This document shows, in pieces, positions 35,060-47,000 of a DNA stretch of 64,000 bases. A program made the position numbers and the translations under genes. Numbering within the stretch: the first letter of the stretch is position 1; every line of letters starts with the position of its first letter. The stretch covers positions 12,578,501 through 12,642,500 of the forward strand of contig BSBM01000602.1 of NCBI GenBank assembly GCA_027924585.1, given 5' to 3'. Origin of the DNA: Larix kaempferi. Lineage: Eukaryota; Streptophyta; Pinopsida; Pinales; Pinaceae. The notes under the pieces are model-generated. The model ran no database searches. It saw only the letters and a list, made by a program, of their open reading frames with translations, and was not told the origin of the DNA.

Positions 35060-38000
35060 GTATGGTTTTTATTTTTTATTCTTTTTAAACAATAATAATC
35101 TTGCCAAGTTAGATATACAATACTCCTGAGTGCATTTGAATAAACGTGATTGGAATTTGGTTTTAAGGCCATGCAATGCTCGTAAAGAACAGCGTTCTCT
35201 TATTCTGGACATTGCATTGAGGAACCCTAGCATTGAAATTAATATTTTCGTTAGAATATGGTAAATTATATTGTTCTTCAGCATTTTTATTTTATGGTTG
35301 TTTTCTCGTAATCCAGGTCTAGCAGGTTCTGTTGTTCTCAAGAATGGTCGTTTGTCTGATATTATTTCAGAAATTCAGGTAACGAGCTCATCTGTGGAAG
35401 ATGCCTTTGCCTGGTAATTTGTTTTCAAGAAAGGATATACTTTTTCCTTGGGGTGAATACAAATATTTTGTCTTATGATACAGAAGGATACAGGAATTTG
35501 AAATACATAGAAGATTCAGCGGCTCTGCAGAAAGCTTTAAAACTCATTCTGGATATCCTAAAAGAAATGGCTTGACCTGGTAGTCCATACCTTTTTTTAT
35601 AAAAAGATAACAAAACATGTTTGAGTTCATTTCCAAGTCTCTCAAACCAGTAAGCTTAACGCATATTTTCCTCATAATTCTACTTTTAATAGATCCTACA
35701 GATATACTTGCCAGAATGTCCATACTATCTATCATATCATTCCTGCTTAAACTAATATAAAATAAATTCGTCATTCCGTTGACAAAACAGCTGTTCTTCA
35801 TATCACCGATTAAGTTCCTTACATTGGGCAAGCTAGCAGTAAAGTGTCGAAAATTATACCATACCCGGATGCTCGAGGTTGGAGTAGGAGCTATAGTAGG
35901 GGTGATTATTTGGGTCCCTCTGCCTACCCCAACATCTACGAAAGTTATGTAGCCCTCCTTCCAAACCTAAGCACACAGTTAACTCCTTTGGGTCCCATTA
36001 CCTGCCCCAACATCTGTGAAGATTCTATCGTTCTTATTCCAAACCTGATCATGCAATTAACTCCCTTGGGCCCCAATGCCCCAAAATGTGTGAAGGGTCT
36101 GTAACCCCCCTTCCAAACCTGAGCACTCAATTAATTCCCACTTTGGCCGAAATTTATTGAGAGATGTGGAATGTTTATGCTTACATGATTTTATTGGAGC
36201 GGTGTGTGGACATCATTTCTATCTGCCCAGTATTCAGTTCTGCTACCTCAACCTCCCCATGGTCTTGGGCTTCATTCCTGCTCTGGCCATGGGAGTGCTG
36301 AATCTGATCCTTCATCTCCTGCAACATCTCCAACATAATCTCCCAATTTTTGTTATCCTCATCTACTTTTGGTTGCACAACTAAACCCAGCATTGTGATA
36401 CTCTCCCCCATATCTTCCAGAATCCATACTATCAGAGGTTCCCTCTGCTATACCTGCCATCACATACTTCATTGCCCACTCTGAGTCAATTGCTGCTTTG
36501 AATACATTTTTCCTACCTATAGTCTTTTCTGGGTCAACTGGAGAGAAAATTGGAGGCCCCCATTTTCCTCCTCCTGACACAGCTCTTGTTAAATTTAGGG
36601 TTAAGTTAGGGGTTTGAGGTAGAAAATTAAAAATTTATACTTTAATGCAAAAAATAGATTTAACAAACTAGCATTGGAAGCAGAATAGTACAGCCGTAAC
36701 AAAGCAAGATAAAAATAAAAAACATAATTTTCATCTCTTTCAACTTTAACACTCCCAAAGAGGCCCATGTGTTAAAGTTGAGACATACAATAACATGTAA
36801 TCAGCAGCAGTAACACAAAGTTATAACAACTGTTGAAATGTTACCAAGGAAGTGTTTGTTCACCCTTGTGTTGCCTTGGGGTGGACAATGACACTTTAAA
36901 AGGTAACCCCCTAGTCATTAATTAATAAAGTGAGACGTACTTTATAATTTTAAAGTCACTTTGTTAAAAGGTAAAGTCATGGTTTATCCCAAGTTCACAT
37001 TTAATGAAAAGTCAAGTGAGTGATTAATTAAAAGGGGTGTTCACTTTATTAAATGACATGAAGTGCACTAAATGTCATTTATTATTTATTTATTGAGCAT
37101 TTATTGTGAACCCTTCATCTAATCTAATCTAGGCCATTAGATTGAAAAGTGGAAGTTGCCATGAACAAAAAGGTTTGGGGGAAGGAAACCTAACTCATTA
37201 TTCACATCCAAGAGAGGAGTTTTGGAGAGAAGAGGAGAAAGAGAGAAAGGGTTTGAAGAGATTTTGAACCATAAAAGTGGAAGACAAAACCTTGCACAAA
37301 AATCGAGGAACAGGTTTTCAGGAGCAAGGCACAATTCTCAAGGTGATTGGAGATCATTTATTCTAGTCTGTACAACAGCTTTAATTGCATAGATTTCGAG
37401 GAAGACTGATCCCTACAGCAAGAGAGAGAAGGCACAAATTTCGAGGCACTTAATTTACTGATTTTCCTGAATCCATATAGTCCGTACAACAGAAGAGAGA
37501 AGGCACAAATTTTGAGGCACTTAATTTACTGATTTTCCAGAATCCATATAGTCAGTACAACATTAAATTTTGGCACAGATTTCAAGATCCGTATAGCATC
37601 CATATAGGTCTATCCGTATAGTCAAATTCAACATAGTTTTCGAGGTCTGTTCAGTTTCTTATTTGGCACAAATTTTGAGGTATTTATCTTGTTTTTTGGG
37701 CATGTTTCCCAGGCCGTACTGTTGTTTTTACTGTTGTTTGTATTGGCATGTTTTTTGAGAAGAAGAACAGAGATAAGTATTGTTGCTGTTGATTTCTATT
37801 TGCCTTAGAAGATTAATAAAAATTTCTCTGAGTTAGGTTTTCCCTTCGGGGTTTTGTCCTGGACCAATTTGGTCAAAAATTCCAGTGTTAAATTTTTATG
37901 TGGTTGGCTGATTTAAATTTATGAATATGAGTTTATTGGCTACAAATTAAATTTCTGAGTTGTTTATGTTGAAAAAGAATGTCATGTGTTTCAAGTTAAA

Positions 38001-41000
38001 ATCATTTTTATGAATGAAAATGTGCATACTGGGGTTTGGGCATTAAACCATATGCAGAGAAGCTTCCAAGCTTGAAACCGGGTTGGGGTTCTAAAACTTT
38101 CATGGTATTAGAGTGGTGGTAAAGATCAGAAATTTAAACACTTAAAAATATTTTAGACTTGTGAAAATTTTCAGATTTGAAGAAAAACAAGGGTTTGTGA
38201 AAAATCAGGTTCTTGAACAGTTTGCTTGAGAAGAACAGGTACAGGTTGTAGTCATGGTGAATGGACTTAGAGTTGGATGGGGCTACTAATTTTAGTCCAT
38301 GGAAGGCTAGGATTATGTTGATACTTGAGGAGAATGAACTATGGGATATTCTCAATAGTACAACAACAAATCTTGTGACTGTTCCTATCGATGCTACTGA
38401 TAAGGTAGCTTTCATGAAGAGAGATGTGAAGGCAAGAAGGATCATTCTTTATGCCGTGAAGGATCATGTGATCCCACATATTTCAACGAAGACACATGCT
38501 TTTTAGATGTGGACAGCTTTGACTAGTCTTTACCAAAGTTCAAATGAAAACAGAAAGATGGTGTTGCGGGAAAAGTTGAAGAATGTGCACATGGGTAAGA
38601 GTGAAGGCATGGCTTCCTACCTTACCAGGATTACTTTGGTGAGGGATGAGCTTGCAACTATTGGGGAGGTTATACAAGGCAGTGAGTTGGTGTGTACAAC
38701 TTTAAATGGCGTGACACCACCTTGTAGTGTGTTCGTACAGACCATCGTTTGTCGTGAGAACATGCCTTCTTGGGATTGTCTTTGGGATGATTTCATACAG
38801 GAGGAGACACGTAGAGGATACCTGCAGGACAGTTCATCACATCACAGGGATGATGAGGAAAATGTGGCACTGGAAGCTAAGGGCAAGAAGAAGAAATTCA
38901 AGAAGGGTCCTAAGGGTGGGGCCAAACAACATACAGGTGAGCAAAATAAAGACTTGAGTAAAATCAAGTGTTTTGCATGTCAGAAGTTTGGACACTATGC
39001 TGGACAGTGTCCAAGAAGAAAGGGCAACAGACAATAGCTACAACAGATATGGATGACTTTGCCTCACAGTTTGAGGGAGAGTTTTCTCTCTATGCTGGAT
39101 GTACAGAGAGGACATCTTTCACTAGTAGTGATATGGAGGATCAGGTTCAGTGTTCCTTATTGGTTGGCCATTCTTTGAGTGCTTCCACCACTACTTCCAC
39201 TTAATACATTTATAGTGGGGCTTCGAGCCATATGACAAGTGTTCGAGATGTGTTCATCAAGATTACTGAGACAGGATTGAGTCTCGAGGTAGTGTTGGGT
39301 GATGACAGGATTGTGAGAGCGGTTGGGCGAGGGACTGCTACCTTTCAGAGGGAGTCTATGCAGTCTATGACACTGAGGGATGTCTTGGATGTCCTCGGGC
39401 TGAAGAAGAATCTTGTTTCAGTTTCCACTATTGAAGACAGGGGTTTTGGAGTATGTGTCCTAGATGAGAAAGTGCATATTTTTCCCAGAGCAGCAGGACC
39501 ATCTACTTCATGTGCCATTGGAGTTAGATTTGGGAAACTATACAAGCTTCTCTTCCAGCCTCATCATGCTTTAGCCCATACTAGTAGTAGTGTTGAGATG
39601 CATGAGTTGTGGCATAGGAGGATGGGCCACCTTCATCATTCAACTTTGAGATTGCTGAGGGATATGTCTACAGGTTTACTGCAGTTCAACACAGAGCAGA
39701 GTGGTGTGTGCAGAGGGTGTGCTTTGGGAAAGTACACCAAGACTGCTTTTTCGAGCAGTGACACTAGATCAAATGAAGTACTGGATTTGATTCATTCTGA
39801 TTTATGTGGACCGATGTCTTCTGCTTCAATGACAGGATTTGAGTACTATATCAGTTTCATTGATGACCACTCCATGAAGACCTGGATCTACTTTTTGAGA
39901 AGTAAACAATCTCAGGAAGTCTTGCAGAGGTTCAAAGAGTTCAAAGCTCTTGTGGAGAACCAAACAGGGAGGAAGATTTAGGCACTCAGGTTAGACAATG
40001 GGGGTGAGTATACCTCCAAGGAGTTTGATGAGTTTTGCAGACAGGAGGGCATCGGGAGGCAGTTGACAGTTCCATATACTCCACAACAGATTGGAGTTGC
40101 TGAAAGGAAGAACAGAGCTATAGTGGGAGCAACTAGAGCCATGCTTCATGATTAGAGTCTTCCTTTCTTTCTATGGGCGGAGGCCTGTAGTACTGTTGTT
40201 TATGTTCATAACAGGAGTCCACACCGAGCATTGGGGTGTAAAACTCCCGAGGAGATGTTCACCGGGAAGAGACCTGAGATTGGTCACTTCCGTATATTTG
40301 GATGCCTCACAGATTCTCATGTCCCTTTTGAGAAGAGGACAAAGTTAGAGCCTACAACAGAGAAAGGCATCTTTGTCGGTTATGATGAGACTTTGAAGGC
40401 TTTTCGCATATACCTTCCTGCACGGAGGAAAGTTGTGGTGAGGAGGGAGGTTAGATTTGAGGAGGAGAAAGCCTTCAGGAATTCTTATGATTAAGAGATG
40501 ATGGAGCAACAACAGAGTACTACTCCACGGTCGACATCATCTTAGAGTTCAGCGGGTATAGGGTCACAGGTTTCATTAGTGACTGGGTCGTAGGTTACAG
40601 GTTCATCAGTTTCAGGGACTCAGTCTACAGGGACTTTTGGTACAGGGACAGGTTCACGAGTCATAGGTTCACAGGTTTCACCTTCATGTGATTCGGGTGG
40701 TACAGGTTTAGGATCACTAGGTACAGGATCTCAAGCCACAGGTACTTCTTCAGGGAGACAGTTGTCAGATGAGGAGGTTCTGGAGGAGCGCCTACAACAG
40801 GAAGCTACTTCCAAGAAACGTAAGCCAAGTTGGCTTAAGGATCTTGTGAAGGAAGCTGAGGAGTCTGTGGGACCACCCAAGAGGGAGGTCAGAGAGAGCA
40901 GAGCACCAAAGAGATTTTCTAGTTATATGGCGATGGTGACTAGCTTGAGTGATTCCTAGCCTACTACATTTAAGGAGGCTACCCCACATCAGGTTTGGAG

Positions 41001-44000
41001 AGATGCCATGATGGAAGAGTACAATTCCATCATGAAAAATGGCGTGTGGGAGGTTGTTCCGAGACCAGAGGGGAAGTCGGTGGTGACTTCCAAGTGGCTC
41101 TATAAAATCAAGCATGTTGCAGATGGCAGCATTGACAAGTACAAAGCTCAGTTTGTGGCATGAGGGTTCTCACAGGTTGAGGGAGTTGATTAATATGAGA
41201 CCTTTGCACCAGTTGCTAGATTTTCTTTGATTAGAGCAGTGATCTCCATTGTTGCAGAGATGGGTTGGAGGATTCATTAGATGGATGTGAAAACCGCTTT
41301 TTAGAACGGTTTTCTATAGGAGGAGGTATATCTAGAACAACCTCAGGGCTTTGAGATTCATGGGAGAGATTCACATGTGTGCAGGCTGAAAAAGGTCTTG
41401 TATGGTCTAAAGCAAGCCCCTCGGGCTTGGTATTCCAAGATTGATTCTTATTTGATTTCAATTGGGTTTCAGAAGAGTGAGGCTGATCCCAACCTATACT
41501 TCATTGTGGTTGGTGGTGTTCTGCTCATTCTTTTGCTATATGTTGATGATTTGTTCATCACTGGAGGAGAGCACCTGATTGAAGCATGTAAGAAAGATCT
41601 TGCTTCAAAGTTTGAGATGACTGACCTTGGGCTGATGCATTACTATTTGGGGTTGGAGATTTGGCAGGAGGATGGACATGTTTTCCCGGGGCAAGGAAAA
41701 TATGTTGCAGATGTTCTGAAGAGATTTCGGATGGAGGATTGCAGGCCCATGTCTACACCCATGACCACCAACTGGATGAAGCTTCATGCTTCTGAGGGAG
41801 AGTTGGTAGATCCTACTTTGTATCGTTAGTTGATTGGTTCTTTGATGTATCTGGTCAACACCAGACCGGATTTGAGTTTTGCGGTTAACACTCTCGAGCA
41901 GTTCATGGTGGAGCTCAGGAGAGTGCATTGGACTGCCGCAAAACACATATTGAGATATTGTGCAGGCACAATAGATTATGGTTTGGACTACAGGAGATCC
42001 GATAGAGTGGGATTGGTTGGCATCACGGATTCAGATTGGGCAGGCAGTGTTTCAGATTGGAAGAGCACTTTCGGTTGTTGCTTCAGTTTGGGCTCGGCAG
42101 TTGTGTCGTGGTTCAGTCGGAAGCAAAAGTTCGTTGCATTGAGTTCTGTAGAGGCTGAGTACATGGCAGCTAGTCAGGGTAATTGTGAAGCTTTGTGGCT
42201 TTGCAAGTTGATGGTAGATTTATTCGATCAGGAGCTGAAGCCTGAGACCTACAGTTATACATTGTGATAATCAGAGTTGCATCAAGCTCTCTGAGAATTC
42301 AATATTTCATGACAGGTCAAAGCACATTGAGATCGTATGTCACTTCATCAGAGATTATGTTCAGAGAGGAGCTGTACAGTTGCAGTATGTTTCTACTGAT
42401 GAGTAGGTAGCAAACATTCTCATGAAGTCTTTGGGTAGAGGGAAGCATGTCTATTTCAGAGACAAGTTGGGAGTGGTGAAGAACACCTTCCTCGGTAAGA
42501 GGAAGTGTTGAAATGTTACCAAGGAAGTGTTTGTTCACCCTTGTATTGCCTTAGTGTGGACAAGGACACTTTAAAAGGTAACCCCCCTAGTCATTAATTA
42601 ATAAAGTGAGAAGTTCTTTATAATTTTAAAGTCACTTTATTAAAAGGTAAAGTCATGGTTTATCCTAAGTTCACATTTAATGAAAAGTCAAGCAAGTGAT
42701 TAATTAAAAGGGGTGTTCACTTTATTAAATGACATGACGTGCACTAAATGTCATTTATTATTTATTTATTGAGCATTTATTGTGAACCCTTCATCTAATC
42801 TAATCTACACCATTAGATTGAAAAGTGGAAGTTGCCATGAACAAAAAGGCTTGTGGAAGGAAACCTAGCTCATTATTCACATCCAAGAGAGGAGTTTTGG
42901 AGAGAAGAAGAAGAGAAAGAGAGAGAGGGTTTGAAGAGATTTTGAACCATAAAAATGGAAGAGAAAACCTTGCACAGAAATCGAGTAACAGGTTTTGAGG
43001 AGCAAGGCACAATTCCCAAGGTGATTGGAGATCATTTATTGTAGTCTGTACATCAGCTTTAATTGCATAGATTTCGAGGAAGACTCATCCGTACAGCAGG
43101 GGAGAGAAGGCACAAATTTTGAGGCACTTAATTTACTGATTTTCCAGAATCCGTACAGTCCGTACATCATTAAATTTTGGCACATATTTCAAGATCTGTA
43201 CAGGTTTGTCTGTACAGTCAAATTCGGCATAGTTTTCGAGGTTTGTTCAGTTTCTTATTTGGCACAAATTTCGAGGTATTTATCTTGTTTTTTGGGCACG
43301 TTTCCCAAGGCCATATTGTTGTTTTTATTGTTGTTTGTATTGGCATGTTTTTCGAGAAGAAGAACAGAGATAAGTATTGCTGCCGTTGATTTCTATTTGC
43401 CTCGGAAGATTAATAAAAATTTCTCTCAGTTAGGTTTTCCCTTCGGGGTTTTGTCTTGGACCAGTTTGGTCAAAAATTCCAGTGTTAAATTTTTTATGTG
43501 GTTGGTTGATTTAAATCTGAGTATGAGTTTATTGGCTGCAAATTAAATTTTTGAGTTGTTTATGTTGAAAAAGAATGTCATGTGTTTCAAGTTAAAGTCA
43601 TTTTTATGAATGAAAATGTGCTTACTGGGGTTTGGGCATTAAATCATATGCAAAGAAGCTTCCGAGCTTGAAATTGGGTTGGGGTTCTAAAACTTTCAAC
43701 AACAGTAGTATATCTAACTCACAATAAAAGGAACAAGTCTGATTACTTATCTGGAGAGTTGAGTCCTTCCTTAAACTCAAGAATTTTAACTTTCAGAATA
43801 GATTGTGCCTCAGAGGCAAGTCAATCTATTGGAACAATTTGACCCTTACCTGAGGGTTAGTACAAACCTGAGAGAGAGATGATGTGTTGTAGGATAACCA
43901 AAACAGTCAAACAGAGAAGGCACAAGGGCAGTTTCAAACACAGTCCAAAAGTGGCAGCCCTTAAACAAACAGATGGTGGCCACTTACAGTCAAAACACAG

Positions 44001-47000
44001 TAACAGCCCAGCCAGTCACCCAACAAGAAATATCAGACCTCAAATCTTATTAGATTTGACCCAAACAAATTCCCAATAGGTAGGGAATTTCACAGGTGAC
44101 CAAAGAGCAACCCTAAGCAAGTAGATCTGACCCAAGCAAGCAACAGCACAGTAGATCTAGCACAAACAAGTCTGCAATTTCCACAAGAAACCCAACAAAC
44201 AATAGATCTGACATAAACAAGGAAGTAGTCCCCATAGGCAGCCCACAAAAATAGTATATCTGACCCAACAAGGTAATAACACAGAAGATCAGCCCTGGAT
44301 CAGTCCACAGGGGTTGGTAGCCTCCACACAAGACAACAAACTGTCCATAACACAGTCTACAGGGAATGCAGCCTCCACACAAGACAACAGTTTGTCCATA
44401 AAACAGTCCACAGGGAATGCGGCCTACACAATAGGTAATAGGTTGATCACAAAACAAATCCCAAGGGTTGCGGCCTCCACAACAGGCTGCTGCTCACATT
44501 AAAGTTCGTAGCCCAGTCAAACAACCCACTTGCAGGCTGCGGCCTCCACAACCATTCCTCAACAAGACTCACGACACCCTCAACTAGGGTGGCAGCAGTT
44601 GCGGCCAACTCTTAACAGTCCATAAAGACCACGGATTAGACCTCAAGGGCAGCCGGCCTCTCAAATCAGTCCATAGAGCAGTTAGATCAATACATAAGGC
44701 ATGCGGCCTATCCATAACAGTCTATAGGACAACAAACCCACTCACAAGGGCAACAGTCCTATCCCAATGAAGGTCACGGATATTAGGACATCCCATAAAA
44801 GGGCAGCGAAACTCTAACAACAGTCACAGTCTTTTGCATCAAGCTTCAACAGGTGAATAGTACAAGAATCAAACCCTAGCAACAGCAGCAAACTTCTTAA
44901 ACCCTTGACGTGAACCCTAGAACAGTGCCAAAAAATCAGAGCTGAGATATGTCTTAAAGATAACAAAGCGAATGAAGAATTAGAGTTGTATTTATAGCCT
45001 CTTAGAGGCTTCTAGAAAGATCCTTCTAATTCTTCATTGAGTTAGGGTTTCCAACAAATAAGGTTAAGACACCATACATTAATAAGGGTCACCACTTATA
45101 AAATATAAAATAAAGTTAAGGTGTCTTTAATTAGTGGGTACTAGGGTCAAGACATCATAGCAAAGGGATTTAGGAACCATATTAAAAAGGGGGCGCTAGC
45201 ATAAGGACCAACAAGTAGTCAACACAAGACCACACCAACTCAAGTCAAACCATAAATCAAGGAATGGCACATGACCCTTCTAACCATAGGACCAAGGGTG
45301 TAACAACAAGGTGGGTAAACAACCCTTCTAACCACAAGCCAAGGTGATGAACAAGACAAGGTGGTAAACCTTCTAACCACAAGACCAAGAACAATAAGGT
45401 GGGAAGATCAAGGGTAGGCAAACAAGGTGGGGATACAACCCATCCATCTCTCTCTCAAATGTGCAAGTGTTCTATACACTCATTGAAAGTTCATCATCAC
45501 TATATAAGGAAGGTTCACACTGGATGATGTGATCCTGTGGTCCTCCTGACTGCTCCTGAGGTCAAGTGCTAGTGACTTCATCAAGGGGTGATCAGTCCCT
45601 TTAGAATACAACCTAGCTCAACCATCTCAAAGACCTAGGAGAGGAGGGCATCACACATCATCATCTTGGTTAACTGACCAAGATCATCTATTCATAAAGA
45701 ATGCTTCTCATCCCAAGGATGAGCTTTAGTCCCAGACTGAATCATGTTGATCAACCCCCTCGTCCCTGACCAGGTCCTCCATTCTCCTGGAGAATGGTCC
45801 TCAGCCCTAGGTTGAGCCTTTAGTCCCAGACTGAATGTTGGTCAACCACTTGCAGGACTTGCTTGGTCCTTGACCAAGAATCTATTCGATCCTAGACCAG
45901 AATACCCTAGAGATAGATAGGGGCCCTAGCCACATGCTAGGGACTTTGCCATGGCATCAATCTGCTTGGTCCCAGACCAAGAACCCTAGGAGACTGCTGG
46001 GGGCCCTAGGGTACCTTCTAGGGACTTACTCTGCCTGGTTAACTGACTAGGAACCCTAGTTAACTGACTAGGGTGCCATCCTCCCTGAGAATGGGTCTCG
46101 CAGCTACATTAACTTTAACAGCTCTTGGGTCAACACCTGTCTCTGTCTTAGCATGTAGGATCTACTTGGTCCTCTTGACCAAGAAACTATCTGGTCCTAG
46201 ACCTGAATACCCTAGAGATAGATAGTGGCCCTAACCACATGCTAGGGACTTTGCCATGGCATCAATCTGCTTGGTCCCAGACCAAGAACCCTAGGAGACT
46301 GCTGGGGGCCCTAGGGTACCTTCTAGGGACTTACTCTGCCTGGTTAACTGACCAGGAACCCTAGTTAACTGACTAGAGTGCCATCCTCCCTGAGAATGGG
46401 TCTCGCAGCCACATTAACTTTAACAGCTCTTGGGTCAGCACCCAACCTCCTAAATTCTAATTTTTTCCGCTTGTTCCTTATAGGTGAAGTGTCATGGGCA
46501 TTGTAGGGCCTAGGTAGCGTGTTTCTTCTTCTGAATCATTAAAACAATTTTTCCTACCTTTCTGAGTAGGGGATTATGCGATTTTGGCTGAGATCTCCTA
46601 TAGCCATGTGAGGTTTGGGGACCTCCTTTCTGGTCCTGGTCCCTTCCTTGTTTTCCTTTGGTAAACTTAGCCATTGCATTTGACGTGGGTGGATGTTTTT
46701 AAGAAAATATTGCTGAATATGTGCATCTCTAAACTCTTTTTTGAAAGGCTTGAAGCTTGAGTGGCAGAATTAGTTCAGTTATTAGACTAGGAATTTCGTT
46801 GGCTTCTTATTCTTGGGCTTATAAATATGAATCCCGATTATGAGCCTTTCGTTTGTCTTCTGTTTTTGGGTCCATTTTAGCTTTTGGATCTATTGCAACA
46901 TCCTTTTCTGAACAAAAACATGGTTTTAGAAGTTCCCTAGCTGTCACCTACACATCTGTGGTTGCTTTTGGCATTACTATCACTGTGTTGACATCATCAC

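Larger units (their letters stand above)
36826..43703 (+). mobile_element. Complete Ty1/copia retrotransposon (36831-43698) with target duplication ACAAC
   Basis: The LTRs 36831-38102 and 42506-43698 begin TGTTGAAATG and end AACTTTCA. ACAAC precedes (36826-36830) and follows (43699-43703). A primer site TGGTATTAGAGTGGTGG and purine tract AAGAGGAAG are at the expected inner edges. The internal order is gag, protease, integrase, reverse transcriptase, RNase H, which is the copia order. The element is on the same strand as the host gene. About 15 in-frame stops and two frameshifts make it non-autonomous now. Confidence 0.95.
43704..46440 (-). repeat. LTR/leader of the older minus-strand retroelement
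   Basis: Continuous with 36600-36830 before the copia insertion. On the minus strand a CTATAAATA box (44997-44989) with following transcript-like GC-richer sequence resembles an LTR promoter. 46436 and 46132 both carry GGGTCAGCA/GGGTCAACA, possible minus-strand LTR starts. The other LTR boundary was not found. It contains ~51-bp and 305-bp repeats listed separately. Confidence 0.4.

Noticed and set aside
35473-35560. Additional DUF1664 exon just after exon 2
   Set aside because: No acceptor in the right phase and no family block; exons 2 and 3 already join in phase 0.
45888-46437. CRISPR-like or satellite array
   Set aside because: Only two direct copies and no spacers; it is a simple duplication in a plant intron.
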